64,000 bases of DNA from Pseudooceanicola aestuarii (lineage in GTDB: Bacteria; Pseudomonadota; Alphaproteobacteria; Rhodobacterales; Rhodobacteraceae), in assembly GCF_010614805.1 (NCBI RefSeq), contig NZ_JAAFZC010000001.1, positions 2,024,001 to 2,088,000 on the forward strand. Direction: 5' to 3'. The translations under genes and the position numbers were made by a program. Of the stretch, positions 33,888 to 42,694 are shown one piece after another (position 1 is the first letter of the stretch; each line of letters starts with the position of its first letter). The notes beneath the pieces are model-generated. The model saw only the letters and a list, made by a program, of their open reading frames with translations. It was not told where the DNA came from and made no database searches.

Positions 33888-34970
33888 ATGACCAGCCGAC
33901 CCAAAACAGCGATGCGCCGGGGCCCCGCGTCGACCCTTCTTCACTATTTTCTCTGGGCCTTCATCGTCACTGGCCTGGGCCTTGTCCTGGGCGCCGTGCT
34001 GGGGTGGCAGACCACCGGCACCTGGAATGGTGCGCTGACGATCTTCTTCATCTGTGCCGTCCTCGCGGTGCTGGAGATCAGCCTGTCCTTCGACAATGCC
34101 ATCGTGAACGCCAACAAGCTGAAGGAAATGACCCCGAAATGGCAGCGCCGCTTCCTGACCTGGGGGATATTGATCGCCGTGTTCGGGATGCGCATCGTCT
34201 TCCCGTTGCTGATCGTGGTGATCGCGGCCGGGGTTGGCCCTTGGGAGGCGCTGGTGATGGCCGCCGCCCGCCCCGAGGATTACGCCCATATCATGGAAAC
34301 CGCGCATCTGCCGATCGCGGCCTTTGGCGGGACGTTCCTGATGATGGTCGGGCTGGGGTTCTTCTTCGACAGCGACAAGGACGTGCATTGGGTCACCTGG
34401 CTGGAGGCCCGGATGTCCAGCTACGCCGCCGTGCGCGGGATCGAGGTTGCAGTGGTGCTGCTGGTGATCCTGGCCTTTCAACGGCTGCTGCCGGAGGCGC
34501 AGCAGATGACGTTCCTGACAGCGGCGATCTGGGGGCTTGTGACCTTCCTGGTGGTAGAGGTCGCAGGCGGCCTGCTGGACCGCAAGGAAGCCGCGCTGCA
34601 GGCCGGCGCACGGGGCGGGGTGGGGGCGTTTCTCTACCTGGAGGTTCTGGACGCGTCGTTTTCCTTTGACGGGGTGATCGGGGCTTTTGCGCTGTCGCAG
34701 AACCTGTTTGTCATCGCCATCGGGCTGGGGATCGGGGCGATGTATGTCCGCTCCATGACCATCATGCTGGTGGAGAAGGGGACATTGGCCGAATATCGCT
34801 ACCTGGAACATGGCGCCTTCTACGCCATCATCGCGCTGTCGGTGATCATGTTCGCCCAATCGCTGGTCCATATCCCCGAGGTCATCACCGGCCTGGCCGG
34901 GGCCGCGCTGATCGGGGTGTCCTTCTGGTCCTCCGTCCGCTGGAACCGCCGCAACACCGCGGCGGGGTGA
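33888..34970 (+). CDS. DUF475 (TerC-like) integral membrane protein
   Basis: A 360-residue multi-pass protein. It has the duplicated acidic motifs of the DUF475/TerC group: SLSFDNAIVNANKLKEM in the first half and DASFSFDGVIGAFALSQN in the second, each in a membrane segment. Such proteins are implicated in metal (Mn/tellurium) handling and extracytoplasmic enzyme metalation, but the role of DUF475 is unsettled. The start at 33888 has no strong ribosome-binding site; 33912 is an alternative. Confidence 0.85.
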   Translation: MTSRPKTAMRRGPASTLLHYFLWAFIVTGLGLVLGAVLGWQTTGTWNGALTIFFICAVLAVLEISLSFDNAIVNANKLKEMTPKWQRRFLTWGILIAVFGMRIVFPLLIVVIAAGVGPWEALVMAAARPEDYAHIMETAHLPIAAFGGTFLMMVGLGFFFDSDKDVHWVTWLEARMSSYAAVRGIEVAVVLLVILAFQRLLPEAQQMTFLTAAIWGLVTFLVVEVAGGLLDRKEAALQAGARGGVGAFLYLEVLDASFSFDGVIGAFALSQNLFVIAIGLGIGAMYVRSMTIMLVEKGTLAEYRYLEHGAFYAIIALSVIMFAQSLVHIPEVITGLAGAALIGVSFWSSVRWNRRNTAAG

Positions 34971-35175
34971 CCGGCGCACCAGACGGGCATTTCCCGGCCC
35001 GAAGGCTGCTGTGCTGCCCGGCAGGGATGTCGGCGTCCGGCGGAGGCCGACCGGTCGGGAGGGCGTGACGGCACCGCGCACCCGCGCAGGCCCTGCCGGC
35101 CGTACCGTCACGGCACGGGGCCGCGACGAGGCCGCTACAGGGTCTGTCACGGGGACGCGGCGGTCTGACCGGAGC

Positions 35176-35559
35176 TCAGGCGTCGCCGATGGTTCGGCGG
35201 GCGACCTGGGCGGTTTCGCGCAGCTCCGCGATGGCTTGCTGACGCTCCTCGATCTCCTGGGTCAGGCGGGCCTCCAGCTCTGCCGCCAGGTCGAGCCAGG
35301 CGCGCATCTGCGCCTCGGACCCGCTTTCGTCATGCATCTCCAGCCAGAGGCGGATATCCTCCAGCCGCATTCCGAAGCGGCGGCCCCGCAGCGTCAGTTT
35401 CAGGCGGGCCTGTTGCCGCCGATCGTAGTAACGTTCGCGCCCGGTACGCTCCGGGCGCAGGATCTCGACATATTCGTAGTACCGCAGGGTGCGGGGGGTC
35501 ACGTCGAAATCCCGCACCATCTGCTTGAACGTCAGCGCCTCAGTGTCGGTGCCTGCCAT
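35176..35559 (-). CDS. MerR family regulator (LiuR-like)
   Basis: A 127-residue MerR-type protein: TFKQMVRDFDVTPRTLRYYEYVEILRPERTGRERYY is the winged HTH, followed by a coiled-coil dimer helix (LDLAAELEARLTQEIEERQQAIAELRE). The wording resembles LiuR, which controls leucine/isovalerate use in Proteobacteria, but the C-terminal effector region is short. There are no acyl-CoA genes nearby. ATG 35559 is favoured by GGAAGG upstream; 35604 is also open. Confidence 0.75.
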   Translation of the reverse strand: MAGTDTEALTFKQMVRDFDVTPRTLRYYEYVEILRPERTGRERYYDRRQQARLKLTLRGRRFGMRLEDIRLWLEMHDESGSEAQMRAWLDLAAELEARLTQEIEERQQAIAELRETAQVARRTIGDA

Positions 35560-35663
35560 CGTGTCGTCTGCCTTCCGTTGCGCCATCGGGAACATGTGAC
35601 CCATGGTAATACTCGAACGGTCGGCACGGGCAATGGCAGGCGACAGGCCGGTCGCACCCGCGC

Positions 35664-35996
35664 TCAGGCGTATTCGGGCCGCCGTGGGGTGAAAACGTCG
35701 AGGTTGATCACCTCTTCGTCGCCTACCACCACGGCATGATGCGTGATGCCGGGCGGCACGGCGGCAATCCCCCCCGGTCCCAGACGCACCACGTCGTCAC
35801 CGATGTGGAAATCGACGGTCCCCGAGACGATATAGGCCAATTGCTCATGCGGGTGGGAATGCGGGCGCGGCTCGTGATCGGGTTGCAGCCGGTGCAGAGC
35901 GACGGTCGCCCCCTCTCCGGAGAAGGCCTTTTGCTCCACCCCCGGACGGATGGTTTTCCAGGGCAGGTCGTTCCAGTTGATGTTGTGAATGCTCAT
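35664..35996 (-). CDS. Cupin domain protein
   Basis: A 110-residue single-domain cupin with the metal-binding motif PHSHPHEQLAYIVSG (His set, Glu/Gln) and the second motif PPGITHHAVVVGDEE. Small cupins act as isomerases, dioxygenases or effector sensors; the reaction is not known. AAGGAC precedes ATG 35996 at proper spacing. It lies 20 bases downstream of the aldolase gene, in the same catabolic transcription unit. Confidence 0.82.
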   Translation of the reverse strand: MSIHNINWNDLPWKTIRPGVEQKAFSGEGATVALHRLQPDHEPRPHSHPHEQLAYIVSGTVDFHIGDDVVRLGPGGIAAVPPGITHHAVVVGDEEVINLDVFTPRRPEYA

Positions 35997-36015
35997 GATC
36001 TTTGTCCTTGAGTGG

Positions 36016-36771
36016 TCAGGTGACGTCGGGCCTGGCGGCGGTGCGTTCACGGCGCAGGGCGGCGGTCAACAGGCTCTGGTCCGATCCGACGATCGCCCAG
36101 GCAAATCCCTGCTCCAGCCGCCGGGCGGCTGCGGCGCCATCGGCCACGAAGATCCCGCAGGCCCGGCCTGCCGTCTGTCCGGCGGCCAGGATGCGGGCGA
36201 TGGCGTGATCCAGCGCCTCCGAGGGCAGGCCGACGCCCAGAGACAGCGACAGGTCCGCCGGTCCGACGAACAGCGCATCGACACCGGGCACCGCCGCGAT
36301 GGCGTCGGCGTTGTCCAGCCCGGCGCGGTCTTCGATCTGTAGGGCGGTCAGCACATGGTCCGCCTGCCGCGCCTTGTAGCGCGCCGCGCCCATCGCGCCG
36401 TAATCGCCCGCACGCGGGGAGGGCGAAAATCCCCGCCCGCCGTCGAACCGCGTCGCCGCGACCAGCGCTTGCGCCTGGTCGGCGGTGGAGACATGGGGCA
36501 CCAGGATCCCCTGCGCTCCGAGGTCCAGCAACCGCCCGATCAGGGCGGGATCCTTGCCGGGCACGCGCGGCAACACGGGAATGCCGCTGCGCCCGGCAAA
36601 GCCCACCATCGCATCCACATGCGACAGGTCCAGGGGGGCGTGCTCCATGTCGGGGGCCACGAAATCGCAGCCCGCCGCGGCGGAAAGTTCCACCAGATGC
36701 GGCGCCGGGGTCTTGAGAAAGACGCCGATCTGCCGCGTCCCCGTTGCCAGCCGTTCCTTCAGTGATGTCAT
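36016..36771 (-). CDS. HpcH/HpaI family aldolase
   Basis: A 251-residue class II pyruvate aldolase. Typical motifs are GCDFVAPDMEHAPLD (catalytic region, E43), QGILVPHVSTADQA, LQIEDRAGLDN with the metal-binding Glu, and FVGPADLSLSLG. These enzymes cleave or form 2-oxo acids with pyruvate or similar, using Mg or Mn. The two-base gap to the DUF6282-like gene shows one operon. A role in the last step of a carboxylate-degrading path is inferred from family and context. Confidence 0.88.
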   Translation of the reverse strand: MTSLKERLATGTRQIGVFLKTPAPHLVELSAAAGCDFVAPDMEHAPLDLSHVDAMVGFAGRSGIPVLPRVPGKDPALIGRLLDLGAQGILVPHVSTADQAQALVAATRFDGGRGFSPSPRAGDYGAMGAARYKARQADHVLTALQIEDRAGLDNADAIAAVPGVDALFVGPADLSLSLGVGLPSEALDHAIARILAAGQTAGRACGIFVADGAAAARRLEQGFAWAIVGSDQSLLTAALRRERTAARPDVT

Positions 36772-36772
36772 G

Positions 36773-37690
36773 TCAATCCAGCCCTCCGACGAAGTCAGCC
36801 GCGTTGGTCGCGGTCATCTGTATGATCTCCGCGTCGGAATACCCCAGTTCGGCCAGCATATCGATGATCTGGGCAAAGCCCTCGACCGGGGTCGGATTGC
36901 CGTTCTGGCCCAGGTCCGAGCCGAAGAACGTATTGCCTACGCCCGCCGCGTCGATCGCGGTTTTCAGGTGTTCGCCGTCGAACATGGAAAAGGTGGAGGG
37001 GATGAACATGCAGATCGAATGTTCGATCTTCACCCCCATCTCCGTCAGCCGGGTGACATCGGCAAAGCTGCCGGCGTTGACGTAGGTGGGATGGTTCAGG
37101 AACATGCGGGTGACGCCACGGGCCTTTGCTTCCTCGTAAAAGGTCCAGGCCTCGTCGATATGGTGGTGCCCGGCGGACACGCAGGCGTCGGCCTCCGCCA
37201 CCAGGTCGAGGATCTGGCGCACCTCGTCGCGCAGCACGCCATTGGCATCGGTCAGGGTCAGGCCTTCCTGGTCCAGGGTCTTCTTCCTGTTCTCCGGAAA
37301 CTTGCCCTTCAGATCGCCCGAGGTCTTTTCGATATGGTTGCGGGCATGGGCCGTGGGCATCCAGACGATCCGCGCGCCCTGTTTCAGGGCGTAGTCCACC
37401 GCGCTGGGATTCAGCCCGCCCAGCGGATGGTTCATCACGATGGCGCCCAACGCGCGGGTGCTGGTCTGCATGTTGTCATTCAGCAGCGTGGCCACGGGCA
37501 TGGTGGGATAATAGTGATCCTTCAGCAGGATCGCCCTCATCCCCACCGCATCGGCCTGGCGCAGGGCCTCGACGTGGTCGATCTTGCGCGGATGCAGCGA
37601 GGGACCGGAGTGGATGTGCAGATCCACGGCGCCCCGAAGCAGGCGGCGGGCGCGGTCGCTGAACGGGGCAGTGGGGGTTTCAGAAGTCAT
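36773..37690 (-). CDS. DUF6282-like amidohydrolase-fold protein
   Basis: A 305-residue protein starting near VDLHIHSGPSLHPRK, the HxH metal site of the amidohydrolase superfamily, followed by AILLKDHYYPT and FFGSDLGQNGNPTPVEGF near the end, where Asp could be the catalytic base. I associate this set with the DUF6282 family; its reaction is not known to me. The superfamily opens cyclic amides, lactones or similar rings. It is 12 bases from the flavoenzyme gene. Confidence 0.75.
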   Translation of the reverse strand: MTSETPTAPFSDRARRLLRGAVDLHIHSGPSLHPRKIDHVEALRQADAVGMRAILLKDHYYPTMPVATLLNDNMQTSTRALGAIVMNHPLGGLNPSAVDYALKQGARIVWMPTAHARNHIEKTSGDLKGKFPENRKKTLDQEGLTLTDANGVLRDEVRQILDLVAEADACVSAGHHHIDEAWTFYEEAKARGVTRMFLNHPTYVNAGSFADVTRLTEMGVKIEHSICMFIPSTFSMFDGEHLKTAIDAAGVGNTFFGSDLGQNGNPTPVEGFAQIIDMLAELGYSDAEIIQMTATNAADFVGGLD

Positions 37691-37702
37691 GTCAGGGTTC
37701 CT

Positions 37703-38755
37703 TCAGGTGCTTTCCGGGGGGACGAAGCGGGTCCAGTGGGCGTCCAGGTCCGGCATGTCGGCAAAGGTGCGGCGGGCATCGGCGGCGCGGCCCACCAGCT
37801 GTGCGACGCTGCATTCCTTGCGGGTGCAATAGCCGTCCAGCCAATCCAGGCTGTCGCCGATCACGCCGAAGCCGCGCAGCATCACGGCCGAGGCCATGCC
37901 GACGGCGGAGGCTCCGGCCAGCAGGGCGCGGGCCACATCGGGGCCGTTGGTGATGCCGTTGATGCCGATCAGGTTGGGGCCGGGCCCAAGGGCGGCGCGG
38001 CACAGGGCCAGCCAATGGCAGGTCAGCGGCAGGTTCCAGAACCCGCCAAAGCCGCCGGAGGTGCCGATCACCGGCGCCTGGGTTTCCAGATCGGGCAGCA
38101 GACCCAGAAGACGGCCGGCGACGATGACGGCCTCGGCCCCCGCATCGCGGGCCGCGCGTGCGAGGTCGGGCACGTCGCTGGTCTGTCCCGTCAGCTTGAT
38201 CCAGACGGGGATGTCCACGGCGGCGCAGATGGTGCGGGTCAGCAGCGCGACGCGGTCGGCGGCCGTCTCGGTGGAGACGGCGCCGGGCGCCGCCTCGCGG
38301 GCATAGGGGGTGCCGATGTTGAACTCCAGCACCCGGAACCCGGCCTGCTGCACCGCGCGGGCCATCTGCACGGCCTGATCCAGATCGGCCAGGATCAGGC
38401 TGGGCACCAGCAGGCAGTCGGCGTCCCGCGCGGCCCGGTCCTGTTCGACGCAGGCGGCCAGCCATGCGTCGAAGGACAGCGGATGCAATCCCGAGCGGGA
38501 CAGGATCATGGTCGCCGGATCGGCCTGCGGGCCCCAGTCGACGACCTCCCAGCGGTCGTTCAGGGCGACGTATTCGGCGGCGCACAGCTGGGCGCGGGCG
38601 GCGGTGCTTTCGTTGGTGGATTTCACCACCACCGCGCCGGCCCCCGCGGCGATGGCCGCGCGCACGCCGCCGTCATGGATCATGTGTTCGGCCGGGGCGG
38701 CGATCAGCGGGTTCTTCAGGGTCAGGCGCCCCAGGTGCGTGGTCAGGTCGGCCAT
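37703..38755 (-). CDS. Dihydroorotate dehydrogenase/PreA-like FMN protein
   Basis: A 350-residue TIM-barrel flavoprotein. FMN-site patterns are VVVKSTNE near residue 50, VWIKLTGQ, GTSGGFGG and GINGITNGPDVARALLAGASAVGMASAVM. The catalytic base cysteine of the class 1/PreA enzymes (SCPN) is replaced by FNIGTPY, so activity may differ from pyrimidine oxidation. No NAD or Fe-S part is attached. It belongs to the same operon as the hydrolase and TRAP transporter. Confidence 0.8.
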   Translation of the reverse strand: MADLTTHLGRLTLKNPLIAAPAEHMIHDGGVRAAIAAGAGAVVVKSTNESTAARAQLCAAEYVALNDRWEVVDWGPQADPATMILSRSGLHPLSFDAWLAACVEQDRAARDADCLLVPSLILADLDQAVQMARAVQQAGFRVLEFNIGTPYAREAAPGAVSTETAADRVALLTRTICAAVDIPVWIKLTGQTSDVPDLARAARDAGAEAVIVAGRLLGLLPDLETQAPVIGTSGGFGGFWNLPLTCHWLALCRAALGPGPNLIGINGITNGPDVARALLAGASAVGMASAVMLRGFGVIGDSLDWLDGYCTRKECSVAQLVGRAADARRTFADMPDLDAHWTRFVPPEST

Positions 38756-38758
38756 GGG

Positions 38759-40036
38759 TCACTCCACCAGCAGGTCGGGCAGGAACAGGACGATCTGCGG
38801 AAACGCCGTGATCAGCCCCAGGACGATCAGTGCCAGCCCCACCATGGGCAACGCATGCAGGGAAATCGCCTCGATCGGGCGGCGGGTGACGCCGGACATC
38901 ACGTAAAGGCACAGGCCCACCGGCGGCGTGGCGAAACCGATCAGGCAGTTGAACACCACGATCACGCCCAGATGCACCGGGTCCAGATCCAGCTGGTTGC
39001 CGATGGCCATCAGCGCGGGCACCGTCAGGATCAGGATGCCCACGGTGTCCAGGAACATGCCCAGCACCAGCAGGATCAGGTTCACCATCAGCAGGATCAC
39101 CCATTTGTTTTCCGACACCGTGGTCAGGGTGGTGACGACAGCCTGGGGCAACCGCTCGATCGAGAAGATCAGCGAAAGCACATGGGCAAAGGCGATCAGC
39201 AGATAGATCGTGGCGCTGACCAGCGCGGTGTTCAGGAACACCCGGCGCAGGCGTGCGGGGGACAGGGCGCGATACCACAGCCCGGCCACCAGCATGGCAT
39301 AGACGACGGCCACTGCCGCAGCCTCCGTCGGGGTGACGACCCCGCCGCGGATCCCGCCGATGATGATCACCGGCAGCAGCAGCACGGGCGCGCAGCGGCC
39401 CAGGGCGCGCCCGATCTCGCCCAGGCTGGCGGGGGGCAGTTTGGGATAGCCGCGCCGCCCGGCGATCCAGATCGCATAGGCCGACAGGATCACCGCCAGC
39501 AGCACGCCCGGTACGATCCCGGCCACGAACAGCCGCGAGATGGAGGTGCCCGACAGCGCGCCATAGAGGATCATCGCGATTGAGGGCGGCACCAGCGGCG
39601 CCATGATCGAGGAGACGCCGATCAGCGCGGCGGAATAGTCCTCCTGATAGCCCTGGCGCTTCATCTCCGGGGTCAGGACGGTGCCCAGGGCGGCGGCATC
39701 GGCGGCGGCGGACCCGCTGACCCCCCCGAACAGGAAACTGCCCCAGACGGCGGTCAGCGACAGCCCGCCCCGGAACCGGCCGACCAGCGAATTGGCAAAG
39801 GCCACCAGACGCTGCGTCAGTCCGCCGACATCCATCAGGTTGCCCGCCAGGATGAACAGCGGGATCGCCAGCAGGACGAAACTGTCCTGGCCCGAGAACA
39901 TCCGCTGCGGCACGGCGATCAGGAACCGCAGGTTGTCCGTGGCCAGGAAATAGCCGAAGGCCGACAGCCCCAGCACGAAGGCGATGGGAATGCCCATCAT
40001 CAGGGTCAGAAAGAAGATGCCGCCCAGCCAGATCAT
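38759..40036 (-). CDS. TRAP transporter large permease (DctM type)
   Basis: A 425-residue protein with about 12 membrane helices and typical DctM patterns (GGLSLTAVWGSFLFGGVSGSAAADAAALG, SSIMAPLVPPSIAMILYG, LDTVGILILTVPALMAIG in outline). With the small permease and the binding protein it imports a carboxylate-type solute using an ion gradient. It overlaps the small permease gene by four bases. Confidence 0.93.
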   Translation of the reverse strand: MIWLGGIFFLTLMMGIPIAFVLGLSAFGYFLATDNLRFLIAVPQRMFSGQDSFVLLAIPLFILAGNLMDVGGLTQRLVAFANSLVGRFRGGLSLTAVWGSFLFGGVSGSAAADAAALGTVLTPEMKRQGYQEDYSAALIGVSSIMAPLVPPSIAMILYGALSGTSISRLFVAGIVPGVLLAVILSAYAIWIAGRRGYPKLPPASLGEIGRALGRCAPVLLLPVIIIGGIRGGVVTPTEAAAVAVVYAMLVAGLWYRALSPARLRRVFLNTALVSATIYLLIAFAHVLSLIFSIERLPQAVVTTLTTVSENKWVILLMVNLILLVLGMFLDTVGILILTVPALMAIGNQLDLDPVHLGVIVVFNCLIGFATPPVGLCLYVMSGVTRRPIEAISLHALPMVGLALIVLGLITAFPQIVLFLPDLLVE

Positions 40037-40599
40037 CGGGGTGCCTCCGTCATGGGGTGGTCAGGGGAATGGGGGTCGTGGGAAAGGGGGGCGGGATTGG
40101 TGTCCTCGTCGAGGCCCAGCAGGACCGCCACGGCGCCGGCGATGACATGCAGCCCCACCAGGACCGCGCCCACCGCGACCGCGATATGGACCCAGAACAT
40201 CGAAATCGGGATCGCCGTCGCGGTTCCGGCACGGGTTTTCCAGGCGAATTGCCAGCCGTAGATAGCGATGGCGATCATCATCGCCAGGATCAGCGCCCGC
40301 CCGGCCAGCCCCACTGTTTTCCCGAGACGTGGCGGCAGGGCGGAGGTCAGCAGCTCCATCCCGATCATCTCGCCGCGCGCATAGGCCAGGCCGATGCCCA
40401 GGAAGGCGATCCAGATCATCAGGTAGCGCAGGGCTTCCTCGGACCAGGAGAGGGAGGCCCCCACGACATAGCGGAAAAAGACCTGAAGGGCGGCCAGCAG
40501 GACCACCCCGGCCATGCCGGTGATCAGCAGGGTTTCAGTGATCGTGACATAGCCGCGCAACACGCGCAGCAAGGGAGAGGGCAGTCGTTCGGGCTGCAT
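40033..40599 (-). CDS. TRAP transporter small permease (DctQ type)
   Basis: A 188-residue protein with four membrane helices and the central SWSEEALRYLMIWIAFLGIGLAYARGEMIG, the DctQ hallmark. It joins DctM in the inner membrane. The ATG is preceded by GAACGGAGTTCCC, modest spacing; the overlap with dctM and the 80-base gap to dctP indicate one operon. Confidence 0.92.
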   Translation of the reverse strand: MQPERLPSPLLRVLRGYVTITETLLITGMAGVVLLAALQVFFRYVVGASLSWSEEALRYLMIWIAFLGIGLAYARGEMIGMELLTSALPPRLGKTVGLAGRALILAMMIAIAIYGWQFAWKTRAGTATAIPISMFWVHIAVAVGAVLVGLHVIAGAVAVLLGLDEDTNPAPLSHDPHSPDHPMTEAPR

Positions 40600-40678
40600 G
40601 GGAACTCCGTTCGGTGGGGAGAGGCGCGCGAGCGTCGGGCGGCAGGAAAGGGAGCATCCCCGCCGCCCCTCGGCGGTG

Positions 40679-41677
40679 TCAGTCGGACGCCGACGCGCGG
40701 GCGACGAAATCGGCGATCAGCGGATCGCGATCCGCGTAATCCTGCACCACCGGTGCCCAGGCGGCTTCCAGCTCGGCCTTGAAGGCGTCGGAGGCCTCGG
40801 CGATCTGCACGCCCTTGGCGGTCAGCCCGGCTTTCAGCTCCTCGTCATAGGCTTTCACCGCCATCACCTGCGGCTCGACCGACGCCCGCGCGGCCTCACG
40901 CAGGACGGATTGCTGTGTTTCCGTCAGACCGTCGAACACGCCCTGGTTGATCAGCATGATGCCGGGCCAGAAGTAATGGCCGGTCAGGGTGACGTTCTTC
41001 GCGGCCTCGAACAGGCCTTCGGATTCGATGGAGGTCAGGTTGATCTCCACCGCGTCGATGGTGCCGGTTTCCAGCCCGGAATAGACTTCGCCATAGGCCA
41101 TGGGGGTCGGGTTCACGCCGACGGCATTCCAGACCGACAGGAACAACTCGGTCGGGGCGACGCGGGTTTTCAGCCCCTCGAACCCGGCCATTTCCGTGAC
41201 CGGTGCGCCGGTGGACAGGAAATGCCGCTGGCCGCCGTCATAAAGGCCCAGCCCCAGCATTCCGTGTTCGTCCAGCGCCCCCATGATCGCCTCCGCTTCG
41301 GCAGAGGTCGCCATCTCTGCGAAGCCGTCGTAGCCGCGGATCACGTAGGGTAGCTGAAAGGCGTTGATCGCCGGTGTCAGCGTCGCCAATGCCGAGGAGG
41401 AATTGACGGTCATGTCCAGGGTGCCCAATTGCACGCCTTCCATCAGTTCCTTCACGTCGCCCATCTGGCGCGCCGGGAAAATGTCGATCTTGATCGCGCC
41501 TTCGGAGCGGCTGTCGACCTCCGCCGCGAACCGGACGGCCGCGTCGTGGAACGGATGCGATTCGAACACCGCGTGGCCCATGGTCAACGTCAGCTCCTGC
41601 GCCTGCGCGGCGGTCATCGCTGTCGAGGACAGGACCAGCGTGGCGAGGGCCCCTCCCACATAGTTCCAATTTTTCAT
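40679..41677 (-). CDS. TRAP transporter substrate-binding protein (DctP type)
   Basis: A 332-residue periplasmic protein with a signal peptide (MKNWNYVGGALATLVLSST ... AQAQ, cleaved near residue 27). DctP features are MGHAVFESHPFHDAAVRFA, EIFPARQMGDVKELMEG-like text and YSGLETGTIDAVEINLTSI. The Arg in GLKTRVAPTE is at the place of the conserved carboxylate-binding arginine, so an acid is expected. GGAGGAGG lies seven bases before ATG 41677. Ligand unknown. Confidence 0.93.
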   Translation of the reverse strand: MKNWNYVGGALATLVLSSTAMTAAQAQELTLTMGHAVFESHPFHDAAVRFAAEVDSRSEGAIKIDIFPARQMGDVKELMEGVQLGTLDMTVNSSSALATLTPAINAFQLPYVIRGYDGFAEMATSAEAEAIMGALDEHGMLGLGLYDGGQRHFLSTGAPVTEMAGFEGLKTRVAPTELFLSVWNAVGVNPTPMAYGEVYSGLETGTIDAVEINLTSIESEGLFEAAKNVTLTGHYFWPGIMLINQGVFDGLTETQQSVLREAARASVEPQVMAVKAYDEELKAGLTAKGVQIAEASDAFKAELEAAWAPVVQDYADRDPLIADFVARASASD

Positions 41678-41704
41678 TTGATCCTCCTCCGGGTTCTCAA
41701 TACA

Positions 41705-41718
41705 AGAACTACAGTTCT
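41705..41718. promoter_or_regulatory. Palindromic operator candidate 1 in the dctP-iclR gap
   Basis: AGAACT-AC-AGTTCT, perfect inverted repeat of six bases with two-base spacer, 28 bases upstream of the dctP start. The 103-base divergent gap and the neighbouring IclR gene make it a candidate IclR site. Confidence 0.5.
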
Positions 41719-41747
41719 CACATTGAGGCTTGCAGAGCGATGATCTA

Positions 41748-41759
41748 TTGTCAAGACAA
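41748..41759. promoter_or_regulatory. Palindromic operator candidate 2 in the dctP-iclR gap
   Basis: TTGTC-AA-GACAA, perfect inverted repeat, 22 bases upstream of the iclR start. It could serve IclR autoregulation. IclR proteins often use two palindromes about four helical turns apart; the centres here are about 42 bases apart. Confidence 0.5.
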
Positions 41760-41780
41760 ACAGAAGGAGGCGCCGGCAGG

Positions 41781-42554
41781 ATGGATAAGGCACGGGTAAA
41801 GGCATCCGATATGGCCTTGACGATATTGGAAAAAATCGCGTTCTCGGACGAGGCGATGAGCCAGACTGAGATCGCGGCGGCGATGGGAATCGTGAAAAGC
41901 GCGGCGCACAAGCATCTGCATACGCTGGAAGAATCCGGTTGGCTGATCCGGGACCACCGCAGCCACAGATACGGCATCGGGCCCAAGGCCTGGCTGATCG
42001 GGCAGCGTGCCACCTGGATCGACGATCTGACCCAGGCGGCCGATTCGCGGATGCGGGAGACGCGCAACCAGACCGGGCTGGCGGTGGTGCTGTCCTCGGT
42101 CAACAAGCGGTCGGTGACCGTGATCGCGGCGCTGCACGGCACCCACGAGATCGAGATCGGCGTGCGCCAGGGAAGCCGACTGGAGGTCCATGCCTCGGCC
42201 CAGGGGCAGGTGATGCTGGCCTTTGGCGATCCGAAGCTGGCAGAGGACGTCTGCGCCGAGCCGATGCAGGCCCTGACGCCCCGCACCCTGACCGATCCCG
42301 GCGCCTTGCGCCGACGCATCACGGAGGTCCGCCAGCAGGGCTATGCCGTCGCGCCGCAGGAGACATTGCTGGGCGTCAACGTCATCGCGGCGCCGGTCTT
42401 TGGCCATGACGACCGGTTGATCGCGACGGTGGCGATGATCGGCTCGATCCAGCATCTGGCGGAAACGCCCGATCCGGCCCTGGTCACCGCGATCCTTGAG
42501 CTTGCACGCTCGATCTCGCAGACGCGCGGACATCGTGGCGCGGGGGGCGGTTAG
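41781..42554 (+). CDS. IclR family transcriptional regulator
   Basis: A 257-residue regulator with the N-terminal winged HTH (MSQTEIAAAMGIVKSAAHKHLHTLEESG, about residues 27-54) and a C-terminal GAF-like effector domain (HASAQGQVMLAFGD, ETLLGVNVIAAPVF). Divergent to dctP with palindromic sites between, it most likely controls the TRAP/catabolic operon in response to its substrate. ATG 41781 has GGAGG 12 bases upstream and starts the family alignment. Confidence 0.9.
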   Translation: MDKARVKASDMALTILEKIAFSDEAMSQTEIAAAMGIVKSAAHKHLHTLEESGWLIRDHRSHRYGIGPKAWLIGQRATWIDDLTQAADSRMRETRNQTGLAVVLSSVNKRSVTVIAALHGTHEIEIGVRQGSRLEVHASAQGQVMLAFGDPKLAEDVCAEPMQALTPRTLTDPGALRRRITEVRQQGYAVAPQETLLGVNVIAAPVFGHDDRLIATVAMIGSIQHLAETPDPALVTAILELARSISQTRGHRGAGGG

Positions 42555-42694
42555 GCGGCGGAGTGACAGCACGGGGCCGAACGGTGCCGGGGGAGGGGCG
42601 AAGCATGTCGGGCCGTGCCGGAACAGCACCGGCAAGATGAGGCGGTGCAGCTGCTTGACCTGCCCGGTGCCTTGGAATATCCAGCGCTTGCAGG

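Noticed and set aside
33311..33904. A 197-codon minus-strand frame containing tetrapeptide xxxP repeats
   Set aside because: The repeat is explained by the 12-base minisatellite; the rest is random, and no initiation site is seen.
36485..39583. A 1,032-codon plus-strand open frame over the catabolic operon
   Set aside because: It runs antisense to four convincing minus-strand genes, is rich in Gln, His and Gly typical of shadow frames of high-GC genes, and has no ribosome-binding site or recognisable domain.
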